Source: Pararhodobacter zhoushanensis (GTDB taxonomy: Bacteria; Pseudomonadota; Alphaproteobacteria; Rhodobacterales; Rhodobacteraceae). From it: DNA of 64,000 nt. The stretch spans positions 62,001-126,000 of the forward strand of contig NZ_JAPDFL010000002.1 of NCBI RefSeq assembly GCF_025949695.1, given 5' to 3'. Of this stretch, positions 7,977 to 16,192 are shown piece by piece. The stretch's first letter is position 1. Each line of letters opens with the position of its first letter. The translations under genes and the position numbers were made by a program. The notes below the pieces were generated by a model. That model was not told the origin of the DNA. It saw only the letters and a list, made by a program, of their open reading frames with translations, and ran no database searches.

Positions 7977-10277
7977 ATGACATCTCACCATCTGACCGCG
8001 CCCGGTGCGCGGTCATCCCACCAGTGTGCGCGCTTGTTGGCCACCGTCGGAGGCCTGGCGCTGTGCGCGGCGCTGGCACCCGGGCTGGTTCAGGCGCAGC
8101 AGAACGCATCGACCGCAGCGCCCCAATGGCTTGGCCGGATCACCTATTTCACCAGCCGCCTGCCGCGTCCTGTGCTGGAAGTCCCCGCAACCGTAACGGT
8201 GATTGACGGCGAGGATCTTCAGGAACAGGGCGTGACCGACATGCAGCAGCTGACGCGCTACGTGCCGGGACTGACGGTCAACCGGCAGATCAACGCGGCG
8301 CAGCCTTTCAATGATTTCGATGGCTTCAACATGCGCGGAGTCGGCGGCAACAGGGTGCTGACGCTGATTGATGGCTCTCGCCTGCCGGAACGCATCACCG
8401 ACGGCACGCGCGATTACCTTGATTTCAGCTTCATCCGGCAGGCGGAAGTCGTGCGCGGCCCGGCGTCGGTGGTCTGGGGGGCGGATGCGCTTGGCGGTGT
8501 TGTTGCGCTGCAAACAATCACCGCCGAGGACATGTTGCAAGGCCGGGACCGCGGTGGTGAAACCCGAACGGGCTATGACAGCTATACCCACACCCGCACC
8601 GCCTCGGTCACCTTCGCGCAACGCCTTTCGGACTCGCTGACGCTGCTGGTTGGCGCGTCAACCCTGGCCGCAAACGAACCTGAAACGTCGACTGCTTCGG
8701 CCAATGGCGGGCTTTACAGCGACCTCTGGGGGGGCTGCCCGCGCGATCTGGCCGCCGGTGCAACCCCGTGCAACCAGTTCGACCCGACCGATATCGAAAC
8801 CCAGCGCGGCCTTGTCCGGCTGCACTGGACGCCGACCACCGAGCATAGTTTCGATTTCACCGCCGACCTGATGCGCAGGGTGACCACGGTTGCCTTCGAC
8901 CAGAACCTCGGCCTCGTCACGGGGTCGACAAACACTGTTCAGGTCGACGAACGTCAGCAGGATCTTCGCCGTCAGCGCTATGCGCTGAGCCATGAATGGA
9001 CGCCCGAAAGCGGCGTCGTCGATTCATTGACCACGACCCTGTCGTATGCGCCGGGCGGATATGCCACCTATCGCGTCCGGCGCCATGTCACGGGCACGGG
9101 CGAGCTTGTCCAGACCGAGGACTGGCTCGATTACGACGAGGCCTTCACCGAGTTCGACATACAGGGCGTGCGCAGCTTCAGCTTGGGCGGGGCCGAGCAC
9201 GCGCTGACGTTCGGCTTTGATGGCGACGTGACCGAAACCGATTACTACCGCGCCAGCCGCGTCTGGAACCAGACCACCGGGTCCGACGTGACCACCTTTG
9301 CGGGCGGCTTCAACTTTGCCAATTCCACGACGACGCGTGCGGATATCTATGTGCAGGACCGCATCAGCCTTGCCGGTGGCCGGTTCGAACTGACGCCGGG
9401 CCTGCGCTATGCAACCTACGAGATCGACCCGCGCCCGAATGCCGATTACGCCGTCGTGCCCGGGTCCGAACCCGTGGCCCGTCGCAGTGCCGAACTGCTG
9501 GGAAGTCTGGGCGCGCGCTGGGAGATATCGCCGACATGGACACTGTGGAGCAACATCGGCCAGGGCTTCAAGATGCCAACCGCGCAGCAACTCTATACCT
9601 CGCTGCCGGGGACGTTCTTTGACCTTGTCCCGGCACCGGACCTGCTGCCCGAGCACGTGCTCAACGTCGAAATCGGCGCGCGGGCCGAGGCTGGCTGGGG
9701 CTACCTGTCGGTCAGCGCGTACCATGCGGATTATTCGGACTTCATTCAGTCGTTCTACAACCCGCCCGGCACCAATGATTACACCTATCGCAACATTTCC
9801 GAACGCGAAGTCTGGGGTATCGAGTTTGCGGGCGAGTACCGGCTGAACACTGAATGGACGCTGAACGGCTCGCTGAACTGGCAGCGCGGCGTGGATCGCG
9901 TGACACCCGCCAGCGCCGAAACCCGTGCCGATCTGCGTGAACTCAGCGGCGTCGTTGGCCTCAACTGGCAGCCCGCAGGAAGCCGCTGGTCGATGGACAG
10001 CTACCTGCGCTTCGCGGATGGGGTTAAGGAAACCGCCTCCGACACCGGATTCCGCCCGGCAGGCTACGGGTTGGTCGATCTCTTTGCCCGCTACGAACTG
10101 ACCGAAACAGCCGTGCTCAGCATCGGCGTGACCAACCTCTTTGATCGGGCCTATTTCACCGATTCAGCAATCGGCGTCACGACCTCTCCCACCGAGGCGG
10201 TTGCGCGGCAGAACCCTCTCGACCTGCGCCTCGGTTCAGGGCGCGAGATCACCGTCGCGCTTCAGGCGCGGTTCTGA
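7977..10277 (+). CDS. TonB-dependent receptor, haemoglobin/haem/siderophore type
   Basis: 766 residues from the ATG at 7977, preceded by AGGATAA. A signal peptide ends near VQAQ. The plug domain follows, with VTVIDGEDLQEQGVTDMQQLTRYVPG and the MRGVGGNRVLTLIDG stretch typical of haemoglobin/transferrin/lactoferrin receptor relatives. The 22-strand barrel ends in an aromatic C-terminal residue (ALQARF), the outer-membrane assembly signal. Cysteines at GGCPRDLAAGATPC lie in a probable extracellular loop. It heads a cluster with ABC, ChaN-like and siderophore-reductase genes and has an iron-box-like site upstream. Ligand (haem or ferric siderophore) unresolved. Confidence 0.92.
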   Translation: MTSHHLTAPGARSSHQCARLLATVGGLALCAALAPGLVQAQQNASTAAPQWLGRITYFTSRLPRPVLEVPATVTVIDGEDLQEQGVTDMQQLTRYVPGLTVNRQINAAQPFNDFDGFNMRGVGGNRVLTLIDGSRLPERITDGTRDYLDFSFIRQAEVVRGPASVVWGADALGGVVALQTITAEDMLQGRDRGGETRTGYDSYTHTRTASVTFAQRLSDSLTLLVGASTLAANEPETSTASANGGLYSDLWGGCPRDLAAGATPCNQFDPTDIETQRGLVRLHWTPTTEHSFDFTADLMRRVTTVAFDQNLGLVTGSTNTVQVDERQQDLRRQRYALSHEWTPESGVVDSLTTTLSYAPGGYATYRVRRHVTGTGELVQTEDWLDYDEAFTEFDIQGVRSFSLGGAEHALTFGFDGDVTETDYYRASRVWNQTTGSDVTTFAGGFNFANSTTTRADIYVQDRISLAGGRFELTPGLRYATYEIDPRPNADYAVVPGSEPVARRSAELLGSLGARWEISPTWTLWSNIGQGFKMPTAQQLYTSLPGTFFDLVPAPDLLPEHVLNVEIGARAEAGWGYLSVSAYHADYSDFIQSFYNPPGTNDYTYRNISEREVWGIEFAGEYRLNTEWTLNGSLNWQRGVDRVTPASAETRADLRELSGVVGLNWQPAGSRWSMDSYLRFADGVKETASDTGFRPAGYGLVDLFARYELTETAVLSIGVTNLFDRAYFTDSAIGVTTSPTEAVARQNPLDLRLGSGREITVALQARF

Positions 10278-10281
10278 CGCG

Positions 10282-12006
10282 ATGGGCGTTGTGCTCAAAC
10301 GCCTGGGGCGACTGGCCTGGCTGGCCGCCTCGGGACCGGACCGGGGGCTCATGGGCGCCTGGTCCGGACTCGGCCTTTTCGTGCTCATCCTCGGTTTCGA
10401 ATTCTCTGGCGTCTGGCTTTCGGTTCAGATGATCAACTGGTCCAAGGTCTTTTACGACGCGCTGGAACAACTCGATGCGGTTGAAGCGCTGCGCCAGATC
10501 GGCGTCTTCGCGATTCTGATCGCCGCGACTGCCGGCGCGTCCCTGATCGGCACCTGGCTGACCAAGCAGTTGCAGATTGCGTGGCGCCAGCGACTGACCG
10601 AAAGGGCGCTCAATCAATGGCTGACCGATGGCGCTTACTGGCATCTGCGCCCCGGCCTCAGCCCCGATCCGATCGACAACCCCGATCAGCGTATCGCGCA
10701 GGATTGCAACCTGTTCATCGAATACCTGCTCGAATTTTCCGTTGACATGATCGCCCGCTCGGTCGCGTTGGTCACTTATCTTGCCGTGTTGTGGAACCTT
10801 TCGGGCTTTCCGCTGTCGCTTTCGTTTGTCGGAATCGACATCATCGTCCCGCGCTACATGATCTGGGCGGCCTTCCTCTATGTCGCACTTTCGACGCTGA
10901 TCACCCATCTGCTCGGCAAGCCGCTCAAGAACCTCGCCTTTCGACAAGAGCGCGTCGAGGCCGATTTCCGGCACGGCTTGGTTCAGGTGCGCGACAACGC
11001 CGATGCCATCGCCCTGGCCGGGGGAGAAGACGCCGAGCGGCGGCGGCTGGCGGCGCGCTTTGCCCGCCTCAGGGACAATTGGAAACAGCTGATCGGGCGG
11101 GAGTTCATTCTGGGTCTCTATACCCAGCCTTACCGCTACACCGTCCTGCGCATTCCGACCTTTCTGGCTCTGCCCGCCTATTTCGGCGGGGCAGTGACGC
11201 TGGGCGGGTTGATGCAGACGGCCAGCGCGTTTTCCAACGTCACGACCACGCTGAGCTATTTCGTGTTCTACTACGCCCGGATCGCCCGCTTTGTCGCCGT
11301 ATCCGAGCGGCTGGACGGGCTGTTCCTTGCGACCGCCGCGCCCCGTCCCGCACCCGATGCGCCGCGCAGCTTGCTGCGGGTGACCGGCGGCGGCGACCGC
11401 CTGCGCCTGTCGGGCCTTCAGCTCTTTACCCCGTCGGGGCGGGCGCTGGACCCGGTTCCCGACTGTACCATCACGGCCGGGCAAAGGATCTGGATCCGGG
11501 GTGCTTCAGGGCGCGGGAAAACGACACTCCTTTCCGCGCTGCGCGGTGTGTGGCCTTATGGCACGGGCAGTATCACGCTGCCCGATGCCCCGCTGATGGC
11601 GTTGCCGCAGGTTCCCGTCGCGTTCTCGGACGGGCTTTTGGCAACACTGTCCTATCCGCTGGATCCGGCAAGTTATGACCGCGCAATGCTGGATGCGTTG
11701 CTGCGCAAGGTCGGGCTGGAAGCGCGGCTTGTAACCACCGACGGGCCCGGCACCCTGCAGGGTCTGTCGATGGGCGAACGTCAGCGGCTGGCGCTGGCCC
11801 GCGCGCTGCTCTTGCGTCCGCGCTGGCTGTTGCTGGACGAAGCGACAAGCGCGCTTGATCCCGCGTCGGAAACCCGGCTTCTGGCGTTGCTGCGCCGCGA
11901 GCTGCCACAGGCGACGATACTTTGCGTCGCGCACCGCCCTCCTGTCGGGCTGGATCCCGATGGCGAGCTGGCTATCGGTCCCTTTGATGAAAGGATCAGC
12001 GCATGA
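10282..12006 (+). CDS. ABC transporter with fused membrane and ATPase domains, YddA/SbmA-like (ABC_membrane_2 type)
   Basis: 574 residues from the ATG at 10282, 4 bp after the TonB receptor stop. The N-terminal half has about six membrane segments; the INWSKVFYDALEQ and WRQRLTERALNQWL stretches match the YddA/SbmA/ABCD-like membrane domain. The C-terminal ATPase has Walker A GASGRGKTT, signature LSMGERQ and Walker B WLLLDEATSALDP. The gene overlaps the ChaN-like gene by 4 bp (ATGA). Neighbours suggest movement of iron-, haem- or siderophore-related cargo across the inner membrane; direction is unknown. YddA relatives elsewhere import or export peptides, cobalamin or siderophores. Confidence 0.85.
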   Translation: MGVVLKRLGRLAWLAASGPDRGLMGAWSGLGLFVLILGFEFSGVWLSVQMINWSKVFYDALEQLDAVEALRQIGVFAILIAATAGASLIGTWLTKQLQIAWRQRLTERALNQWLTDGAYWHLRPGLSPDPIDNPDQRIAQDCNLFIEYLLEFSVDMIARSVALVTYLAVLWNLSGFPLSLSFVGIDIIVPRYMIWAAFLYVALSTLITHLLGKPLKNLAFRQERVEADFRHGLVQVRDNADAIALAGGEDAERRRLAARFARLRDNWKQLIGREFILGLYTQPYRYTVLRIPTFLALPAYFGGAVTLGGLMQTASAFSNVTTTLSYFVFYYARIARFVAVSERLDGLFLATAAPRPAPDAPRSLLRVTGGGDRLRLSGLQLFTPSGRALDPVPDCTITAGQRIWIRGASGRGKTTLLSALRGVWPYGTGSITLPDAPLMALPQVPVAFSDGLLATLSYPLDPASYDRAMLDALLRKVGLEARLVTTDGPGTLQGLSMGERQRLALARALLLRPRWLLLDEATSALDPASETRLLALLRRELPQATILCVAHRPPVGLDPDGELAIGPFDERISA

Positions 12007-12821
12007 CACCTGCGCCCGGAAAATGGCTCTATCCCGCCGATGGCACAACGCCCGGCCACACGCAGGTGATGGCCGAGATGGCCCGCGCCCCTGCGGTTCT
12101 GCTCGGCGAGCGGCATGACCGCGCCGACCAGCACCGCTGGCAGATGCAGGTCGCGGCCGGGTTGCTGGCGCACCGGCCCAAGCTGGTGATGGGGTTCGAG
12201 ATGTTCCCGCAGCGGCTGGATCCTGTACTGGCCGACTGGGTTGCAGGCAATCTCGACGAGGCTCAGTTTCTCGAACGGGCGGAATGGAGCAAGGTCTGGG
12301 GGTTCCCGGCCGAGCTTTACCTGCCGCTCTTCCACTTCTGCCGCCTGCATCGCGTCCCGATGGTCGGCCTGAACTGCCGCCGCGCGCTGGTCAGCGACGT
12401 GGGTGCCGGGGGCTGGGACAGCATTCCCGTCGAGGCCCGCGAGGGGATCACCCCCTCAGCACCGGCAAGCCCCGCCTATCGGCGCTACCTGTTCGATATC
12501 ACCGGCGGCGCGCGACCTGACCGGGCAGCGCAAGGGCCTGACGACCCGGCATTTGACCGCTTCGTGCGGGCGCAGCAGACCTGGGACCGGGCCTTTGCCT
12601 GCCGCATCGTCGAGGCTGCACAGCGCTGGCCGGATGCGCTGGTCGTCGGGATCATCGGGCGCGGTCATCTGGAGTACCGCGGCGGCACGCCCGCGCAGCT
12701 TGATGACCTCGGCTTCAGCGGCGCGCGCGTATTGTTGCCGCAAGAGGCAGGCCCGACGGCAACGCCCCCTGCCCCCGATCTGGCCTGCGCGGTCTACGGC
12801 TTGCCGATGGTGCCGGACTGA
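12003..12821 (+). CDS. ChaN-like haem-binding protein
   Basis: 272 residues of the ChaN (Cofac_haem_bdg) family: LLGERHDRADQHRWQ near residue 34, VMGFEMFPQR, WGFPAELYLPLFHFCR, VPMVGLNC and a late GIIGRGHLEY. ChaN of Campylobacter is a haem-binding lipoprotein tied to iron uptake. No signal peptide or lipobox is visible here, so it may be cytoplasmic. Translationally coupled to the ABC gene (ATGA 12003-12006) and downstream of the TonB receptor, supporting a haem or iron role. Confidence 0.85.
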   Translation: MTPAPGKWLYPADGTTPGHTQVMAEMARAPAVLLGERHDRADQHRWQMQVAAGLLAHRPKLVMGFEMFPQRLDPVLADWVAGNLDEAQFLERAEWSKVWGFPAELYLPLFHFCRLHRVPMVGLNCRRALVSDVGAGGWDSIPVEAREGITPSAPASPAYRRYLFDITGGARPDRAAQGPDDPAFDRFVRAQQTWDRAFACRIVEAAQRWPDALVVGIIGRGHLEYRGGTPAQLDDLGFSGARVLLPQEAGPTATPPAPDLACAVYGLPMVPD

Positions 12822-12831
12822 CAGGTCCGGC
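12812..12831 (+). terminator. Hairpin at the end of the ChaN-like gene
   Basis: GCCGGAC (12812-12818) and GTCCGGC (12825-12831) form a 7-bp stem around a 6-nt loop that contains the stop codon region. There is no clear T tract after it. It closes the receptor-ABC-ChaN operon before the convergent siderophore-reductase gene and may act as a terminator or RNA-stabilising hairpin. Confidence 0.4.
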
Positions 12832-13071
12832 GCAGCTGTCTGGAGTAGATCCAAGTCCCGCGTCGCTGGGTTTTTCAGACGATCTGCTGTTGCCCGGCCC
12901 CTGAACATGGCGTGCCGTCAGGGTCGGGCAATGCGGCGAGGACCGGCTGGAACACGTGTCCGGACTGCCTGTCCGCGTGATCATTGACCCCAAGACCGTT
13001 CGCGCAGTGCCGGTCCCGCGCAAACAGTCCTGACGTCAAAATCTGCGGCTTTGGCGCTGGCTTGCGGGCGG

Positions 13072-14058
13072 CTACCGGCCTGCAGTCCAGTAGGTCGCGG
13101 CGCGGAACTCGTCAGGACCAAGCCCCATCGCGGCGGCGATCTCGCGCGCGGCGGTTGCCTCGGACCGTTCGCCCGCGAAGAAAGCCGAGCGCGGCCCGTC
13201 CGGCAGCGACAGCCGGTGCAGCAGTGACAACAGATCAACACCCGCGCCGCGCGCGATCCACGTCAGCGACAGCCCGTCCGGCAGTGCCACCTCCTGAGCG
13301 TCTGCAAGATCGGGCACCAGCACGAAAGCGTGCCCGCGCGTCCCAGGTTCAGCGGCCTTCAAGGCGCGCAGGATCACTGGAAGCGCCGTCTCGTCGCCGA
13401 CAAGCCCCAGCCACGGCGCTTGCCGAACCGCCTTGCCACCCGGTCCCGCGATCAACATCGCGTCGCCCGGTTGCGCGGTCGCGGTCCATTCGGTCACCCG
13501 CCCGCCCTCGTGCACAAAGACATCGGTGTCCAGCCAGCGCCCCTCCGGGTCCAGCGCGACGATGGTATAGGGCGGGCGGTGCCATGCGTCGATGCCGCCG
13601 GGCCATTCCACGCCCGCCTCGCCCGTCCGCGGCCAGTCGGCACCTTCAGGGCCAAGAACAAAGCGGAAATGCGCACTCTGGCCATCCATGAACGCCGAGA
13701 AATCACCCGCCAGTCTGACCCGGCGGAAGTTTGGCGAGATCTGCCTGATCGAAACCACCCTTGTCATCGTCATCTTCGGCGGTTGCAGACCCATCCAATG
13801 CGGCACCGCGTCGAAAGCCGTCGCACAGAACCCGTTGATCAGGTCGACCAACGCGCTCATCTGCTGCGTCTCGGTGGCAGCCACGCTGATCTGCACCCCT
13901 CGCGGATGGGCGGCAGCGGTGACGACACCGGCGCTGGAACGGATCGTCACCTGACCCTCACGGCTCTCGACGGCAGCGCCACGGGCACGTGCGCGCTCGG
14001 CCAGCGGGGACAGCGCTGTACGGGCCTCGATAGGCAGCATTCCGGTTGCGGTGGGCAT
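13072..14058 (-). CDS. Siderophore-interacting protein (FAD-dependent ferric-siderophore reductase)
   Basis: 328 residues. The ATG at 14058 is chosen because AGGAGG precedes it closely; an upstream in-frame start at 14247 has no such site. An N-terminal extension of about 95 residues (DUF2218-like, with AAAHPRGVQISV) precedes the SIP FAD-binding domain, with RRVRLAGDF and RPPYTIVALD/GPGGKAV. The C-terminal NAD(P)H-binding SIP domain ends in EFRAATYWTAGR, the typical YW-G end of ViuB/YqjH proteins. It releases iron from siderophores by reduction in the cytoplasm. Convergent with the ChaN-like gene and divergent from an ABC exporter. Confidence 0.88.
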   Translation of the reverse strand: MPTATGMLPIEARTALSPLAERARARGAAVESREGQVTIRSSAGVVTAAAHPRGVQISVAATETQQMSALVDLINGFCATAFDAVPHWMGLQPPKMTMTRVVSIRQISPNFRRVRLAGDFSAFMDGQSAHFRFVLGPEGADWPRTGEAGVEWPGGIDAWHRPPYTIVALDPEGRWLDTDVFVHEGGRVTEWTATAQPGDAMLIAGPGGKAVRQAPWLGLVGDETALPVILRALKAAEPGTRGHAFVLVPDLADAQEVALPDGLSLTWIARGAGVDLLSLLHRLSLPDGPRSAFFAGERSEATAAREIAAAMGLGPDEFRAATYWTAGR

Positions 14059-14078
14059 TGGGAGCCTCCTGACCTGTT

Positions 14079-14091
14079 CGTCAATCTGACG
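14079..14091 (-). promoter_or_regulatory. Short palindrome in the leader of the siderophore-reductase gene
   Basis: CGTCA-ATC-TGACG is a perfect 5-bp-arm inverted repeat about 20 nt upstream of the minus-strand ATG, just before the AGGAGG. It could be an operator or a small hairpin near the ribosome-binding site. Seen directly; function unproven. Confidence 0.3.
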
Positions 14092-14285
14092 AGACAGACC
14101 ACGGATGATCTGCTGCGCTCTCGTCGGTTGAAATCTGGGAACGAGGCGGGCTATCGGGCTGGCACGTGTGATGTAGCCTCGGCAGCTTGTGGGGTCAAAC
14201 GGTGTCTTGCCCCAGCGCCGTTCATCCCCCCGAAAATCCGCTTTCAAGTGGTCTTTCTTGCCACGCCGATCTTGCCGCGCGCCAC

Positions 14286-14299
14286 TTTTGCGCGCAAAA
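14286..14299 (+). promoter_or_regulatory. 14-bp perfect palindrome upstream of the ABC exporter gene
   Basis: TTTTGCGCGCAAAA is self-complementary over 14 bp and lies about 55 bp upstream of the exporter ATG, in the 295-bp divergent region with the siderophore reductase. The position suits an operator; no regulator is known for this sequence. Confidence 0.35.
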
Positions 14300-14353
14300 A
14301 CCTTGCGGTAGCCAGCCTTCGGTCAGCCAACCCCCAACGCCTGAAGGTCGCCC

Positions 14354-16054
14354 ATGCTCAGTCAGTTCTTCGCCTACTATCGTCCGCACATGCGCCTTTT
14401 CTGGCTGGATTTCGGCTGCGCCGTGCTTTCGGGACTGCTGGAACTGGCCTTCCCGCTGGCCATAGCGGGTTTCATCGACCACCTGCTGCCGCGTGGCGAA
14501 GTCGGGCTGACACTGTGGGCAGCAACGGCATTGGTGCTGATCTACGTGATCAATGCGGGGCTGATGGCGGTGGTGATCTATTGGGGCCACAAACTGGGTA
14601 TCACCATCGAAACCGAGATGCGCGCCCGCGCCTTCGCGCATCTCACGCGCCTTAACTGGCGCTGGTTCGACAAGGCCGAGACCGGCAAACTGGTGGCCCG
14701 CGTGACCCGCGATCTTGAAGAGATCGGCGAGGTCGCACACCACGGGCCCGAAGACCTGTTCATCGCGATCATGACCTTCGTGGGCGCCTTCGCCCTGATG
14801 CTCTGGTTCCACGTCCCGCTGGCACTGATGACCGCGGTCATCGTGCCGGTGATGGTCATCCTGCTGGCGGTCTATGGCGGGCGCATGACGCGGGCCTGGC
14901 AGTCGATTTATGGCCGTGTCGGACAGTTCAACGTGCGGCTCGAAGAGACGCTGGGCGGCATCCGTGTGGTGCAGGCCTTTACCAACGAAGCGCATGAACG
15001 AGAGCTCTTCGCACAAGCCAACAACGACTACCGCGCGACCAAGCTGGACGCCTACCGCATCATGGCGGCAGCAACCACGCTGCAGTACATGGGCCTGCGC
15101 CTTGTGCAGGTGATCGTGATGGTGGCAGGCGCCGTCTTTGTTTTCGCAGGCACCCTGTCGACAGGCAGTTTTGTGGCGTTTCTGCTGCTGGTCGGGGTGT
15201 TTTTCCGCCCGTTGGAAAAGATCGCTGCGGTCATCGAAACCTATCCCCGTGGCATCGCGGGCTTTCAGCGTTTTCAAGCGCTGCTGGCCGAACAGCCGGA
15301 CATCGCGGACGGCCCCGATGCCCGGCCTGCGCCCGCCTTCGCGGGACGGATCGAGTTTGACGATGTGGCGTTCACCTATGACGGCGCGCAAGGCGTGTTG
15401 AACGGCGTTTCGCTGGTCGTCGAGCCGGGTCAGACGGTGGCTCTGGTCGGGCCGTCGGGCGCGGGCAAGACGACGTTGATGGCCCTGTTGCCGCGTTTTT
15501 ACGAGCCGACCGGTGGCGACGTCAGGATCGACGGCATCCCGGTGCGCCAGATGACGCTCGAGAGCCTGCGCAACCAGATCGGGCTGGTGTCGCAAGATGT
15601 GTTTCTGTTCGGCGGCACCCTCAGGGAAAACATCGCCTATGGCCGACTCGATGCCAGCGAGGAAGAGATCCTGTCCGCCGTCGAGAACGCGCAGCTGCAA
15701 GATCTGGTAGCGCGGATGCCCGAGGGGCTGGAGACAAGGGTCGGTCAGCGGGGGGTGATGCTGTCCGGCGGTCAGAAGCAGCGGGTCGCCATCGCGCGGG
15801 TCTTCCTGCGCAACCCGCCGATCCTGCTTCTGGACGAGGCAACATCCGCCCTCGATCGGGGCACCGAACGCAAGGTGCAGGCCGCTCTTGAAACGCTTTC
15901 TCAGGGCCGGACCACCTTGGTCATCGCACACCGGCTGCAAACCATTCGTCACGCTGACCTGATCGTCGTCCTGAACGAGGGCCGGATCGTTGAAAGCGGT
16001 CGCCATGATCAGCTCGTGAACCGCCGATCCGCGTATTTCTCGATGGTGGATTGA
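14354..16054 (+). CDS. ABC exporter, fused membrane and ATP-binding domains (type-IV fold)
   Basis: 566 residues. About six membrane segments occupy residues 1-300, ending in the GSFVAFLLLVGVFFRPLEKI region. The ATPase domain covers about 335-566: Walker A GPSGAGKTT, signature LSGGQKQR, Walker B ILLLDEATSALD and H-loop IAHRL. This is the half-transporter arrangement of MsbA/LmrA-like proteins, which work as homodimers. Being divergent from a siderophore reductase, it may export a siderophore or iron-related metabolite, but lipid or drug export is equally possible. Confidence 0.88.
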   Translation: MLSQFFAYYRPHMRLFWLDFGCAVLSGLLELAFPLAIAGFIDHLLPRGEVGLTLWAATALVLIYVINAGLMAVVIYWGHKLGITIETEMRARAFAHLTRLNWRWFDKAETGKLVARVTRDLEEIGEVAHHGPEDLFIAIMTFVGAFALMLWFHVPLALMTAVIVPVMVILLAVYGGRMTRAWQSIYGRVGQFNVRLEETLGGIRVVQAFTNEAHERELFAQANNDYRATKLDAYRIMAAATTLQYMGLRLVQVIVMVAGAVFVFAGTLSTGSFVAFLLLVGVFFRPLEKIAAVIETYPRGIAGFQRFQALLAEQPDIADGPDARPAPAFAGRIEFDDVAFTYDGAQGVLNGVSLVVEPGQTVALVGPSGAGKTTLMALLPRFYEPTGGDVRIDGIPVRQMTLESLRNQIGLVSQDVFLFGGTLRENIAYGRLDASEEEILSAVENAQLQDLVARMPEGLETRVGQRGVMLSGGQKQRVAIARVFLRNPPILLLDEATSALDRGTERKVQAALETLSQGRTTLVIAHRLQTIRHADLIVVLNEGRIVESGRHDQLVNRRSAYFSMVD

Positions 16055-16147
16055 GTGTGACCTGCCCCTGAACTTGATCCGCTCCCCAACGTCGGACCAC
16101 CCGAAGGCCGCGTTTTCCGGCGTTGATCAGGGTCGCGGGCTGGTGGT

Positions 16148-16182
16148 GCCGGACTGTGCGCCATTGCCTCGCGCAGTCCGGC
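16148..16182. terminator. Strong hairpin between convergent genes
   Basis: GCCGGACTGTGCG (16148-16160) pairs with CGCGCAGTCCGGC (16170-16182): 12 of 13 positions complementary plus one G-T, with a 9-nt loop. It lies between the exporter (ending 16054) and the minus-strand TctA-TctB gene (ending 16193). Probably a bidirectional terminator; no long T tract. Confidence 0.6.
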
Positions 16183-16192
16183 CCAAACCGGC

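Noticed and set aside
14222..16006. 594-codon minus-strand frame
   Set aside because: Lies opposite the ABC exporter, whose plus-strand motifs are unambiguous; the antisense protein is His/Gln/Asp-rich without domains.
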